From DATEMU01 sp964414585 (GTDB lineage Bacteria > Planctomycetota > Phycisphaerae > UBA1845 > UTPLA1): a stretch of DNA of 55,508 nt. Both the position numbers and the translations under genes were made by a program. Position 1 is the first letter of the stretch; each line of letters starts with the position of its first letter. The stretch spans positions 1 to 55,508 of the forward strand of contig CAYPXR010000008.1 in NCBI GenBank assembly GCA_964414585.1, given 5' to 3'. Positions 7,990 through 17,275 of this stretch are shown piece after piece. The notes beneath the pieces were generated by a model that did not search any database, was not told where the DNA came from, and worked only from the letters and a program-made list of their open reading frames with translations.

Positions 7990-10284
7990 ATGTGGCACTT
8001 GGGCAATTCCCGTCCATCACGCAAAGCAGAGATACGTCGGAAGCTCGACGAAAGCTGGGGCGGTTGGTGGCCGCGCATTCGGAGCCTCCCGGGTATCCCG
8101 CTCGCCATCGCGGTCGTCTTCGTCGCCGGGGCCTTCACGATCGCACTCTCGGGCCAGGAACGTTCGCCCTACTTCCTTGGGGAAACCCTGACGCAGCCGG
8201 TGCTTTCGCGGGTGCCCTTTGACCGGGTGAACCAGCTTCGCACGGCGGAGGTCCGCAAGCAGGCCCAGCAGGACGTCCCGAACTATTTTCGGCTCAACCA
8301 GGGGCTCCTCGACGCGGTGAAATCGGAGTTGGACGACCTCCGGGTCACGGTCAGTTCCGCGGAGACGTTCGCAAAATACTCGGCGTCGGCCTCGAAGCCG
8401 TGGACGCTCAGTGAGGCGGCGTTTGACTCGCTGTACCACATGGTGGGCGACGAAAAGGCGGCCGCCGCGTTCAAGAAGCAGTGCTCCGCCCTGATTCAAC
8501 GCCTCGCCCTATCCAACATGGTCGAACGGGCGGATTTGTCCCGGGAAATTCGCAGCACCGCCGGTGTCGTCGAATTGGACCGCGGCGGAGGCGCCTTTGA
8601 AGCGGTGCCGACGGAGCGCCTGACCTATGCGATCATCGGCGAACACGTCGACCGCCTCGCCGAACGGGTCGTCCCGCGCGAGATTGCTCCCGAGGCGCGA
8701 ACGGTCCTCGTCGACATCGTCAAAAAGGCGATCACGCCGATGCCCGACCAGTATCGGCCCGTCTACGTTTTCGATCAGGACTACACCCGGCAGAAGATCG
8801 AAGCGGCGGGGTCGCTGGAGCCGGTCAAGGACAGTTATCAGATTGGCGACCGACTGGCGCAGGCGGGCGTGATCGATGGGGAAGCGCTGGCACTGCTGAA
8901 TGCGGAGCACGAGGAATTCATCCGCCAGCGGCACCTCAATAATTTCTTGAAAACGCAGTGGGTCAAGCAGACGATCGGACTCTTCGGATTGATCGTCTTG
9001 ATCACCGGCGGGCTGGCGGTGTTCACGCATCTGTCGCACCCGCGCATCACCGAACGGCCGCTTCGGTCGTTGGGTTTGGCGGTGCTTTTGCTCATGATGC
9101 TGCTCACCGAGCGGCTGCTGCTGGTGGGGATGAGCACATCGCCGATCTGGAGCGTGGCGACGGTGACGATGACGGCGGCGATTCTGACGATCGCCTACTC
9201 TCAATTCTTCGCGATTGGCGCGACGTCGGTGCTGGCCCTGTTGACCGTGCTGACGCTGGTCGCGCCGTTCGGATTGTTCGTCGTGCACCTGGTGGTGATT
9301 TCGGTAACAGCGATACTCCTGCGCGACGTGCGCACGCGGCTCAAGATGGTCGAGCTCGGAGGAGTGACGGCGTTTGCGGCGGCGATCGGCGAGCTGTTCG
9401 TCGGGCTGACGATGCAGGAGGGGCTTCAATACGTGGCCAAGCAGGCGGCGTTTGCGGCGTTGGCGGCCTTCGCGGGAATCAGCGTCGTGCTTGTGCTGAT
9501 GCCGCTGATCGAGCGTGCGTTCCGGATCACGACGAGCCTGACGCTGCTGGAATGGGCGGACACGAGCAATCCGATCCTGCGGCACTTGATCGAGAAGGCG
9601 CCGGGGACGTGGCAACACAGCCACCTGCTCGGCAGCATGGCGGAGGCGGCGGCGGAGGAGATCGGGGCGAACGGGCTTCTCGTTCGCGTCGGGGCGTATT
9701 ACCACGACATCGGCAAGACCAGCAAGCCGCACTATTTCGTCGAGAATCAATCGGGCAAGGCCAGCGCGCATCAGAATCTCGCACCGTCGATGAGCCTGCT
9801 CGTCATTCTCGCGCATGTGAAGGACGGCCTGGCGCTGGCCCGCGAGCACGGATTGCCGCGCGTGTTGCACCAGTTCATCGCGGAGCACCACGGCACGACG
9901 CTGGTTCGATACTTCCATGCCCGCGCGACGCAGGAGGCCCGTGCCAGCGGCCGAGAAGAGCGCGAAGTGAGCGAGGCGGAGTTTCGCTATCCGGGCCCGC
10001 GGCCGCGATCGAAGGAAACGGCGATCCTCATGCTCTGTGACGGCGTGGAAGGCGCGGTGCGGGCGCTTCAGGAGCCGACCGCCGGGCGTATTGAAAACGC
10101 CGTTCACGAAATTGCCATGGCGCGGCTCATGGACGGGCAGTTTGACGACTGCGACCTCACGCTAAAGGAACTGGCCCGCGTCGAGCAGAGCATTGTTAAG
10201 AGCCTTCAGGCATTTCACCACGGCCGCATCGCCTATCCGCGCGGGGCGGACGAGCCGGTCTCCCACGTTGTACGCAGCGCATGA
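7990..10284 (+). CDS. pgpH: PgpH-type c-di-AMP phosphodiesterase (7TM-HD)
   Basis: 764 aa. Domain order: cytoplasmic start, one transmembrane helix (~38-58), extracytoplasmic 7TMR-HDED region (~60-325), about seven transmembrane helices (~330-520), then a cytoplasmic HD domain with His543 (TWQHSHLLG) and the His572-Asp573 pair (YYHDIGKTSKPHYFVENQ). PgpH homologues in Listeria and others hydrolyse cyclic di-AMP. The frame is open back to a TTG at 7858, but that would place the extended -10 box inside the coding region, so ATG 7990 is preferred; no clear ribosome site decides it. The stop overlaps the next start as ATGA, indicating coupling with ybeY. The phoH gene that often precedes this pair is not here. 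No c-di-AMP cyclase is in the window. Confidence 0.87.
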   Translation: MWHLGNSRPSRKAEIRRKLDESWGGWWPRIRSLPGIPLAIAVVFVAGAFTIALSGQERSPYFLGETLTQPVLSRVPFDRVNQLRTAEVRKQAQQDVPNYFRLNQGLLDAVKSELDDLRVTVSSAETFAKYSASASKPWTLSEAAFDSLYHMVGDEKAAAAFKKQCSALIQRLALSNMVERADLSREIRSTAGVVELDRGGGAFEAVPTERLTYAIIGEHVDRLAERVVPREIAPEARTVLVDIVKKAITPMPDQYRPVYVFDQDYTRQKIEAAGSLEPVKDSYQIGDRLAQAGVIDGEALALLNAEHEEFIRQRHLNNFLKTQWVKQTIGLFGLIVLITGGLAVFTHLSHPRITERPLRSLGLAVLLLMMLLTERLLLVGMSTSPIWSVATVTMTAAILTIAYSQFFAIGATSVLALLTVLTLVAPFGLFVVHLVVISVTAILLRDVRTRLKMVELGGVTAFAAAIGELFVGLTMQEGLQYVAKQAAFAALAAFAGISVVLVLMPLIERAFRITTSLTLLEWADTSNPILRHLIEKAPGTWQHSHLLGSMAEAAAEEIGANGLLVRVGAYYHDIGKTSKPHYFVENQSGKASAHQNLAPSMSLLVILAHVKDGLALAREHGLPRVLHQFIAEHHGTTLVRYFHARATQEARASGREEREVSEAEFRYPGPRPRSKETAILMLCDGVEGAVRALQEPTAGRIENAVHEIAMARLMDGQFDDCDLTLKELARVEQSIVKSLQAFHHGRIAYPRGADEPVSHVVRSA

Positions 10285-10775
10285 CGCGACGCCGCACGAA
10301 AAGAGCGCCGCGACGAATCTTCACGATTACCGTAACGGTTTCCGGTTGTTCCGACGGATTGAAAAAAAATATCCGCCGGGCGGCCCGGGCGACGCTGAGC
10401 GCGGAAGGGATTCCGCGCGGCCAATTGGAGGTCGCGGTCGTCGTCGATCGGGAAATGAAAAGATTGCACAAGGCGTGGATGGGGAAAACCGCGACGACGG
10501 ACGTGCTCACGTTCGATCTGCAACATCCAAAAATCAAAACGGCAAAAAATCAATCCATCGACGGGCAGATTGTGGTGTGCGAGACCGTGGCCCGGCGGCG
10601 GACCCGGGCGGGGCGGCGGGATTGGCGGGATGAATTGCTGCTTTACGTCGTTCACGGTTGTCTGCACCTGTGCGGTTATGATGATCACCGCGAGCGCGAT
10701 TCGGCCCGAATGCATCGCCGCGAAGATGAAATTCTGACGCGGCTGGGGCACGGCGCCGTCTATTCCGAAGCCTGA
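10281..10775 (+). CDS. ybeY: Endoribonuclease YbeY (16S rRNA maturation)
   Basis: 164 aa. The metal site HGCLHLCGYDDH (His125, His129, His136) is the family signature with an extra Asp before the third His. YbeY is a single-strand endoribonuclease needed for 16S rRNA 3'-end maturation and ribosome quality control. Its start overlaps the upstream stop by 4 nt, and its own stop is 2 nt from the recO start, so the three genes form a tight operon. The N-terminus is basic (MTRRRTKRAPRR), a little longer than usual. Confidence 0.9.
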   Translation: MTRRRTKRAPRRIFTITVTVSGCSDGLKKNIRRAARATLSAEGIPRGQLEVAVVVDREMKRLHKAWMGKTATTDVLTFDLQHPKIKTAKNQSIDGQIVVCETVARRRTRAGRRDWRDELLLYVVHGCLHLCGYDDHRERDSARMHRREDEILTRLGHGAVYSEA

Positions 10776-10777
10776 AC

Positions 10778-11521
10778 ATGTCGCTCATCTCGGACATCGC
10801 CGTCGTCCTTCGCCGACTCGATTACAGCGAGACGTCGCAGGTGCTTGTCCTGCTCACGCGCGAGCACGGGCAGCAGCGGCTCATTGCCAAGGGGGTCAAG
10901 CGCGCGACCAAAACGCGGGCCTCGGTCGGGATTGACCTGCTCGAAGTCGGGAAGCTGGTATTTTCGCGGCGACCGGGCAAGGAAGACACGTTGGCGACGC
11001 TGACCGAATGGCGGCAGGAGGAGACGTTTCCACATTTGCGGTCGGACCTGGCTCGCAATTACGCGGCGCAATACGCCGCCGAGGTCACGTCGCATTTGAT
11101 GGAGGTCCACGACCCACACCCGGAGTTGTTTGATGGATTTTGCCATTTCCTCCGGGCGCTCAAAGGCGGTTCGGCGATCGGCCTGCTTTCGCGCTATTTG
11201 TGGTTCATGCTGACGCAGATCGGTTTGCGACCGGAGTTGTCACGCTGCATGAACTGCGGACGGGCGGTAGAGAAGGACGCGGCGCTTTATTTCAGTTCGC
11301 ATCAAGGTGGGGCGATCTGCCGCGATTGCGAGCCGGCCGTGGTGGACAAGCGGCGGATGAGCGGGGCGCTGGCCCGCGCGCTGGGCGTCGTGGGATCGCC
11401 GCATCCGCTCGACGAGCCGAAGCTGGCGCGGGAAGCGTTTGAGCTGCTCGATTATCACCTAACGGAATTGCTGTCGCGCCCGCCGAAATTGTCGGCGGCG
11501 CTGAAAGCAGTAATGAATTGA
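10778..11521 (+). CDS. recO: DNA repair protein RecO
   Basis: 247 aa. An N-terminal OB-fold (residues 1-80, beginning ISDIAVVLRRLDYSETSQV) is followed by a helical domain and a zinc site of the CxxC...CxxC type (Cys157, Cys160, Cys181, Cys184). RecO loads RecA onto SSB-coated DNA in the RecFOR pathway. It is the last gene of the PgpH-YbeY-RecO operon and faces the polyprenyl synthase gene, with only 6 nt between the two stops. Confidence 0.9.
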   Translation: MSLISDIAVVLRRLDYSETSQVLVLLTREHGQQRLIAKGVKRATKTRASVGIDLLEVGKLVFSRRPGKEDTLATLTEWRQEETFPHLRSDLARNYAAQYAAEVTSHLMEVHDPHPELFDGFCHFLRALKGGSAIGLLSRYLWFMLTQIGLRPELSRCMNCGRAVEKDAALYFSSHQGGAICRDCEPAVVDKRRMSGALARALGVVGSPHPLDEPKLAREAFELLDYHLTELLSRPPKLSAALKAVMN

Positions 11522-11527
11522 AAACGA

Positions 11528-12514
11528 CTATTGCCGCCGTTGCAGAATGAACTCCGCGGCGGCGATGAGGCTTTGCCTGGCGTCGGTCGGCGGGAGATCG
11601 GCGAGGTGTTGCAGGGCGGAGTGCACATAGGCGCGGGCCATGTCCAGGGCGTAATCCATCGCGTCGGAGCCGGCCAGGATGGAGCGAACGCAAACGGATT
11701 TGTTCAGCGTGCCATTGGACAGCGCGTCGATGAGCCGGCGGCGGGCGGATTCGTCGGCGCGGTCGCGGTAGCGGATCGCCGGGAGCGTCCACTTGCCGAG
11801 GTCGGCATCGCGGCCGACGGTCTTGCCCAGTTCATTTTCCGTGCCGGTGAGATCGAGCAGGTCATCGACAATCTGAAAGGCCATGCCGAGATCGACGCCG
11901 AACGCGGCCATCTGGTCGACGACGCGGCGATCGGCACCGGCGGCGGCCGCGCCGAGTTCGCAGCAGACGCCGGTCAACGCGGCGGTCTTGCGGCGGATGA
12001 TTTCCAGATATTGCGATTCGGTCAGGGCCGCGTCGCCGCGGTGCTCGATCTGCATCAGTTCGCCTTCGCAGACGGTGTTGGTCACGTCGGCGATGCGCCG
12101 CGCGTATTCGACTGAGTCGAGGCTGGTGCAAAGATGATAAGAATGCGAAATCAAGTAGTCGCCGAGCAGGACGGCGCCCTCGTTGCCGACGAGGCGATTG
12201 ACGGTGGCTTTGCGCCGGCGGACGTCGGCTTCGTCGAGGACGTCGTCGTGGACCAGCGTCGCCATGTGAACCATCTCGACGACGGCGGCGAGGACGATGT
12301 GCTCGCGGCGGAGATCGCCGACGGCCTTCGCCGAGAGCAGGAGCAGTTTCGGGCGGAGCAGCTTCCCACGATACTGGCGGACCTGATCGACCAGCCGCTC
12401 GACGAAGGGCAGGTCGCAGCGCAACTCGTCATCGAAGGTCCGGACGACCTGTTCGAGGGCGGCGGCGACGGGGCCGGCCAGGTCGAGCGTGGGCTGTAGA
12501 ACGGCAGTTTCCAT
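11528..12514 (-). CDS. Polyprenyl diphosphate synthase (trans, long chain)
   Basis: 328 aa. It carries both aspartate-rich metal motifs of the FPP/GGPP/octaprenyl synthase fold: DDVLDEAD (Asp90, Asp91, Asp94) and DDLLD (Asp217, Asp218, Asp221). KLLRPKLLL is the isopentenyl-diphosphate-binding region. The length and the spacing around the first Asp motif (DDxxD without an insert) fit IspB/HepS-type enzymes making the side chain of ubiquinone or menaquinone. Chain length cannot be set from the sequence alone. No other isoprenoid gene is nearby. Confidence 0.88.
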   Translation of the reverse strand: METAVLQPTLDLAGPVAAALEQVVRTFDDELRCDLPFVERLVDQVRQYRGKLLRPKLLLLSAKAVGDLRREHIVLAAVVEMVHMATLVHDDVLDEADVRRRKATVNRLVGNEGAVLLGDYLISHSYHLCTSLDSVEYARRIADVTNTVCEGELMQIEHRGDAALTESQYLEIIRRKTAALTGVCCELGAAAAGADRRVVDQMAAFGVDLGMAFQIVDDLLDLTGTENELGKTVGRDADLGKWTLPAIRYRDRADESARRRLIDALSNGTLNKSVCVRSILAGSDAMDYALDMARAYVHSALQHLADLPPTDARQSLIAAAEFILQRRQ

Positions 12515-12729
12515 GCGAGATCGCGGTTATCTTAGGGCGGAAATCAGCGGGTCGACAATGGCCTGCGCGACTTTCAACAGATTTGAAAAGTGGGCGATTC
12601 GCCGTTCGATTGTGCGGTGTACGGGCGGCACATGGTTGGCCGTTGAAAGGTCATTCTGCGCTCGGCCGCAGGCCCGCCACGGCGGATCTTCGCCTTGCGC
12701 CGTGCGGCTCGGGTGGCGGGCTTCGAGCG

Positions 12730-13218
12730 TTATTCACGTCGCCAGGGTCCGGAGCGGCCGCCGGATTTTTCTTCGAGTTGGACGGGGCCGATGACCATGC
12801 CGCGATCGACGGCCTTGCACATGTCGTAGATGGTCAGGGCCGCGATGGACGCCGCCACGAGGGCTTCCATTTCCACGCCGGTCCGTGCGGCGATGACCGC
12901 CTCGGCGCGAATGACAATTCGCTGAGGCGGACGGGCCTGTATTTTCAGGTCGACGTGATCGATCGGAAGCGGGTGACACAACGGAATGAGCCGAGACGTC
13001 TCCTTGGCGGCGTTGATCCCGGCCAGGCGTGCCACGGCGAAGACGTCGCCCTTGGGGACGCCGCCCTTTTGAATGAGCTTCATCGTCCCCGCGCTCACGC
13101 GAACCTCAGCCGTGGCGACGGCGCGGCGGCGGGTGATCTTTTTGGTCGACACGTCCACCATACGGGCGGCGCCCTTGCGGTCGAGGTGGGACAGTTTGGT
13201 TTTTTTCCTTGCGGCCAT
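12730..13218 (-). CDS. moaC: Cyclic pyranopterin monophosphate synthase MoaC
   Basis: 162 aa, the family length. Conserved blocks LSHLDRKGAARMVDVS, LIPLCHPLPIDHVDL and GVEMEALVAASIAALTIYDMCKAVDRGM match MoaC throughout. It makes cyclic pyranopterin monophosphate, the second step of molybdenum cofactor synthesis, working after MoaA; moaA and other moa genes are not in the window. About 215 nt without a gene separate it from the polyprenyl synthase, and 57 nt from rodA, so it is probably co-transcribed with the elongation genes or starts its own transcript. Confidence 0.93.
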   Translation of the reverse strand: MAARKKTKLSHLDRKGAARMVDVSTKKITRRRAVATAEVRVSAGTMKLIQKGGVPKGDVFAVARLAGINAAKETSRLIPLCHPLPIDHVDLKIQARPPQRIVIRAEAVIAARTGVEMEALVAASIAALTIYDMCKAVDRGMVIGPVQLEEKSGGRSGPWRRE

Positions 13219-13275
13219 TCGCTCATTCTCAAGATATTGGTGCTCGACGCTCCCCTTCGGGTCGCGGTTAAACGA

Positions 13276-14451
13276 TCATGATGTCTCCGCGGCGAACTCG
13301 AAGGGCTTGCGGGCGATTTCGATCGGTCGCCGGCGGGCGACGTCGACCAGGAGCCCGATGCACAAATAGTTGGCCACCAGCGCGCTGCCGCCCATGCTGA
13401 CGAAGGGCAGCGTCATTCCCGTGATGGGCGTCAAGCCGATGGTCATGCCGATGTTGATCATGGCCTGTGCGAGAATGAGCGCGCAGACGCCGACCGCGAG
13501 CAACCGGCCGAGGGGGTCGACGGTCATGGAGGCGATGGTCAGGCCGGCGGCGACGATGATGAGATAGGCGAGGATGACCGCGAGGCAGCCGATGAATCCC
13601 CATTGGTGACCGATGACGGCGAAGATGAAGTCGTTGTGTTCCTCGGGGAGCAGGTCGTGTTTGAAGAAATCGCCCTCGTCGAGCCCGCGACCGAAGGCCT
13701 GACCGCTGCCCAGGGCGATCTTCGATTGATTGAGTTGATAACCGGCGGCGAGCCGCCAACGGTCGTCTTCATCGTCCTGCTTGAAGAGCGACGTGATCCG
13801 ATCGCGCTGGTAGGGGTTCATGAGTGGCGAAAAATAAAAGGCCGGGGCCGCCGCCAGGCCAAGGCCCAAGACCAGCAACAAGTGCCGGAGTTTGGCTCCG
13901 GCGGCGTAAAGCATGACGAAAAGGGTCGGCAGGAGCAGCAGACTTGTGCCAAGGTCCGGCTCCTTGAGAATAAGTCCGACCGGCACGAGGGTGAGAATGA
14001 ACGGCCCCAGAAGGCCGCGGAGCGAACGGTAATTGGTGCGGAAGCGCAGGTAGGCGGCGAGGGCGAGGATATAGACGACCTTGGTGTATTCCGAGACCTG
14101 GATGTTGATGGGGCCGAGGACGATCCATCGATAGGTGTTGCGGCGCGCGGGAACGATAGGCGACAGCGGGACTTTTCGGGCGACGACCAACAGAATGAGC
14201 AGTAAGAGAATGAACCCGAAGAGCGGATAGGCCCAGCCGCCGATTCGGCGGTAGCCGAAGACCTGAATCGCCAATATGCCAAACAGCCCCAGGCCCAGGT
14301 AGCCCAGTTGCCGGATGGTCTGCGTCGCCGGCCCGTCGGCGGCGGCTTCACTGACGTAGACTCCGATCAGACCCAGCACGGTGAGCGCGATGGCGGCCGA
14401 CAGGACGATCCATCCAAGCGGAGGAAAGATGCGCGCGACGGCGGCAATCAT
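13276..14451 (-). CDS. rodA: Rod-shape SEDS peptidoglycan glycosyltransferase RodA
   Basis: 391 aa with about ten transmembrane helices. SEDS landmarks are present: the catalytic Asp166 in LKEPDLGTSL, the extracellular LPEEHNDFIFAVIGHQWGF motif, and GMTLPFVSMGGSA near the C-terminus. RodA polymerises glycan strands from lipid II together with PBP2. Its ATG overlaps the PBP2 stop by 4 nt (ATGA), so the two are coupled. FtsW is the alternative, but the adjacent PBP2 and MreD support RodA. Confidence 0.93.
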   Translation of the reverse strand: MIAAVARIFPPLGWIVLSAAIALTVLGLIGVYVSEAAADGPATQTIRQLGYLGLGLFGILAIQVFGYRRIGGWAYPLFGFILLLLILLVVARKVPLSPIVPARRNTYRWIVLGPINIQVSEYTKVVYILALAAYLRFRTNYRSLRGLLGPFILTLVPVGLILKEPDLGTSLLLLPTLFVMLYAAGAKLRHLLLVLGLGLAAAPAFYFSPLMNPYQRDRITSLFKQDDEDDRWRLAAGYQLNQSKIALGSGQAFGRGLDEGDFFKHDLLPEEHNDFIFAVIGHQWGFIGCLAVILAYLIIVAAGLTIASMTVDPLGRLLAVGVCALILAQAMINIGMTIGLTPITGMTLPFVSMGGSALVANYLCIGLLVDVARRRPIEIARKPFEFAAETS

Positions 14452-16652
14452 GGTTCGTCGCCCCTCCGGTGAAGTCGGTCGTCGATCGGAGAGGCATTGG
14501 CATAGCCGGTGGGCGAGAGATAGCCGCGCGGACTGTCGAGCAGGGCCTGGAAGACGGCCTGTCCGGCGGGGCCGGCGGCCGCGCCACCGCCGCCGCCGTA
14601 TTCAACAAGGACGGCGAGGGCGATCTGGGGATGTTCATAGGGCGCGAAACCGGCGAACCAGGCGTGGGTCGGCACTTCGTTTTTCACGGGGTCGGGTGGG
14701 GGCCAGCGACCGACGATCTCTCGATTCGTACATTTCGCGCCGACGTCCAGATCGAGCCGCTCCCGCGCCGCTTCGATGGTCGGAGCGACGATGGAGACTT
14801 CTTTTCCATCTTCGCCGTCACGCTGAAAGGAAAATCGCCATTGCGTGACGCGTGGGACGCACTGCGCGCTGCCGGTCTTTCCGCAAACGGCGAGGTGGTC
14901 CATCTTCGCGTACTTGAAGGCCGTGCCGCCTTCTTCATTGACGCATCGGTAGAGGCCCCGGCGAATCATGCGCCAATCTTCGTCCTTGACCCTGGGGAAT
15001 GAAACGACGGGCCGGTCGCGACCATCGTTGGCGATCAGGGTCGGCGGTTGATAGACGCCGGCGGCGATGGTGGCGAAGAGGTTGGCGGCCTGGAGCGGCG
15101 TGATCTGGATCTCGCCCTGGCCGATGGCGTAGTTGCGCCCGTCGGCCTGATTGAAATCGCGATGACGATTTTCGGCCATCCATTCGCGCGTCGGGAGAAG
15201 GCCGGTGCGTTCTTCGATGAGCCCGGTTCCCTGTCGAACCGCGGCTTCGGTTTCGCGGCCGTCGAGAATTTTTCGATAGAAGGCGGTCAAGCGGCTCGCG
15301 CCGACCTTCTGTCCCAGTCCGTAGAAGAAGACGTTGCAACTATGTTGAATGGCTTCCTCGGCGTTGATGTCGCCGTGTCCGGGCATGCCCCGCCAAAAGG
15401 TCCAACAGTGCCACTTTTTGGAACCGGGAATGAACTGGCCGTCGCAATGGACGCGCTGCATGGGATCGATGAGGTCATTGGCCAATCCGGCCAGGAGCGA
15501 GGCGGGCTTGAGGATCGAGCCGGGCTGGTATTCGTTGCCGACGGCGCGGAAGAGGAGCGGCGTGTACTTCGAGTCGTCGCGGAGCACCGCATAATCATCC
15601 TGAAGCGTCGCGGGGTCGTAGGTCGGGACGCTCACGAGGGCGAGGATCTCGCGAGTTCGCACGTCGATGACCACGCAGCTTGCGCCGGTGGAAGCGGACT
15701 GCTGCGCGACGGCGTCCGCCAGAATCTGCGCGATGCGCTGTTGCAAATCCAGGTCGATGGTGAGTTGCACGTCGAGGCCGTCGATCGGAGGACGTCGATC
15801 TTCAACTGTTTTTTTGTCCAGCCGGAGGTCCTCGTAGCCGCGCTTGCCGCGGAGCATCGGTTCGGCGAGGCGCTCGATGCCGCTGATACCGGCAAGATCG
15901 CCGGGGCGGTAACGGGCGAGAGGGTCGCCGCCTTTGGGGTCGTCCTGGATGTCGTCCGACGAGACCTGACCGAGCCGGCCCAGGACGTGGCAGAGCGAAC
16001 GCGACTGCTCCCGCCAGATTCGGCGAACCGAGGGTTCGATGCGGACAAAGGGCGAACGGGAGAGTTCGAGCTCGATCCGCGTTCGGACCTGCGGCGAGAT
16101 GTTTCGCAGGATGGGATGATAGACTTCTTCTTCTTTCAAGTGGACCTTGTCCAACGGCTCGTCGTATCCGTTTTCCCTGCGGACGGTCCAGAGATGACGC
16201 CGGAGATTCTCAATCGATTGACAGATGGCATCGCGGCGGCGACGGAGTTGTGGCAGGGGCGTTCCGCTGATGCGTTCGAGGGCCATCCACATGGCGGCGA
16301 TCCGATTCGTGACTTCCGCGCGAAGCTCGCGCCGGCTCGCCCTGGACCAGCGGGGCTCCTTTTGGCGGAGGTAGTCGCCGATGCGAAGGAGATAGGACTC
16401 GTCCATGGAGAGCGCGCCGTAATGGACGGAAACGTCGTGTGCCGGCTCGTCGCTGACGAGGACCTGACCGAAGCGATCGTTGATGTGACCGCGGAGGGGC
16501 GGAAGGTATTGGCGCGGGGCGATCAGCGCGGCCTCGGCCTTTTCGGCGAATTCCGCACCCTGCACGATTTGCAACTGATAGAGCCGCCAAGTGAGCGCGG
16601 CACTACAGGCGATCGCGAGGCCGAGCACGATTTTTAGACGGCGTTCAAACAT
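14448..16652 (-). CDS. mrdA: Penicillin-binding protein 2 (elongasome transpeptidase)
   Basis: 734 aa. One N-terminal transmembrane anchor (residues 7-25) precedes a dimerisation/pedestal domain and the transpeptidase domain, with Ser379-xx-Lys382 (GSILKPAS), Ser438-Cys-Asn440 and Lys592-Thr-Gly594. It cross-links peptidoglycan in the rod complex with RodA, which overlaps its 3' end. It is about 100 residues longer than E. coli PBP2, the extra being an Arg/Glu-rich helical insert at about residues 100-180. The gene starts 13 nt after the mreD stop, consistent with an mreD-mrdA-rodA operon. Confidence 0.92.
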   Translation of the reverse strand: MFERRLKIVLGLAIACSAALTWRLYQLQIVQGAEFAEKAEAALIAPRQYLPPLRGHINDRFGQVLVSDEPAHDVSVHYGALSMDESYLLRIGDYLRQKEPRWSRASRRELRAEVTNRIAAMWMALERISGTPLPQLRRRRDAICQSIENLRRHLWTVRRENGYDEPLDKVHLKEEEVYHPILRNISPQVRTRIELELSRSPFVRIEPSVRRIWREQSRSLCHVLGRLGQVSSDDIQDDPKGGDPLARYRPGDLAGISGIERLAEPMLRGKRGYEDLRLDKKTVEDRRPPIDGLDVQLTIDLDLQQRIAQILADAVAQQSASTGASCVVIDVRTREILALVSVPTYDPATLQDDYAVLRDDSKYTPLLFRAVGNEYQPGSILKPASLLAGLANDLIDPMQRVHCDGQFIPGSKKWHCWTFWRGMPGHGDINAEEAIQHSCNVFFYGLGQKVGASRLTAFYRKILDGRETEAAVRQGTGLIEERTGLLPTREWMAENRHRDFNQADGRNYAIGQGEIQITPLQAANLFATIAAGVYQPPTLIANDGRDRPVVSFPRVKDEDWRMIRRGLYRCVNEEGGTAFKYAKMDHLAVCGKTGSAQCVPRVTQWRFSFQRDGEDGKEVSIVAPTIEAARERLDLDVGAKCTNREIVGRWPPPDPVKNEVPTHAWFAGFAPYEHPQIALAVLVEYGGGGGAAAGPAGQAVFQALLDSPRGYLSPTGYANASPIDDRLHRRGDEP

Positions 16653-16665
16653 GGAGAATCGATGG

Positions 16666-17193
16666 TCATCTTACGCCCCAGCGGTAGGTGACACCAACGC
16701 CCAGAGGTCCGCGGAGCCGACGAAGGAACCAGTGTCCATACGGTGCGAGGACGGCGGTGTACGTCGCGGAATAGAAGCCGACGGTGATCACGTCGCCCAG
16801 CCGGGCCTGCGTCTTCGCCACGTATATCATGTGTACGCCGGAGAGGACGGAAAGCATCAGTTTGGCCAGGAAGGTAAAAAACAGGGCGGTCCAGACGCTG
16901 TCGCGGAAGGTCAGCTCCCTTAATTTGACGAGCAAAAGGGCGATCAGGCCCAGCGAGAGGGCGCCCACGCCGACATTGCCGTCGTGAAGGTAGCTCGAAC
17001 CGGTCAGGTCGATGACCAGCCCGACCACCCAGCAGGCCAGCATGGCGTCGGTCGGGGCGGCGGCCAGGGCGTAATAGACCGCGACGATGATGAGGAAGTC
17101 CGGCCAGACGCCGTGGAGCTTGAGCATGGGCGCGACGGTCGTTTGCACGACGGCAACGCAGTAAAGCAAGATGGCAAACGCGATCCAACGCAT
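16666..17193 (-). CDS. mreD: Rod-shape determining membrane protein MreD
   Basis: 175 aa, hydrophobic, with about five transmembrane helices (MRWIAFAILLYCVAVVQTT; PDFLIIVAVYYALA; ACWVVGLVIDLTG). Sequence and position directly before PBP2 and RodA fit MreD. The ATG at 17193 is preferred to an in-frame TTG at 17208; neither has a clear ribosome site. MreC, normally upstream, is missing: the next gene is a HEAT-repeat lipoprotein. Confidence 0.78.
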   Translation of the reverse strand: MRWIAFAILLYCVAVVQTTVAPMLKLHGVWPDFLIIVAVYYALAAAPTDAMLACWVVGLVIDLTGSSYLHDGNVGVGALSLGLIALLLVKLRELTFRDSVWTALFFTFLAKLMLSVLSGVHMIYVAKTQARLGDVITVGFYSATYTAVLAPYGHWFLRRLRGPLGVGVTYRWGVR

Positions 17194-17275
17194 CGTACAA
17201 ATCGTCAAGAGAACAAAAAGTCAGAACGCCAAAACAGGAATCGGGAGTTCATTGCGGGCCATTCGGGAGTGAGGA

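Noticed and set aside
8509..10107. 532-codon minus-strand frame opposite pgpH
   Set aside because: Low-complexity Arg/His/Gln-rich product, a shadow of high-GC codon use in the real gene.
15048..16637. 529-codon plus-strand frame opposite the PBP2 gene
   Set aside because: No family pattern; the opposite strand has all three transpeptidase motifs.
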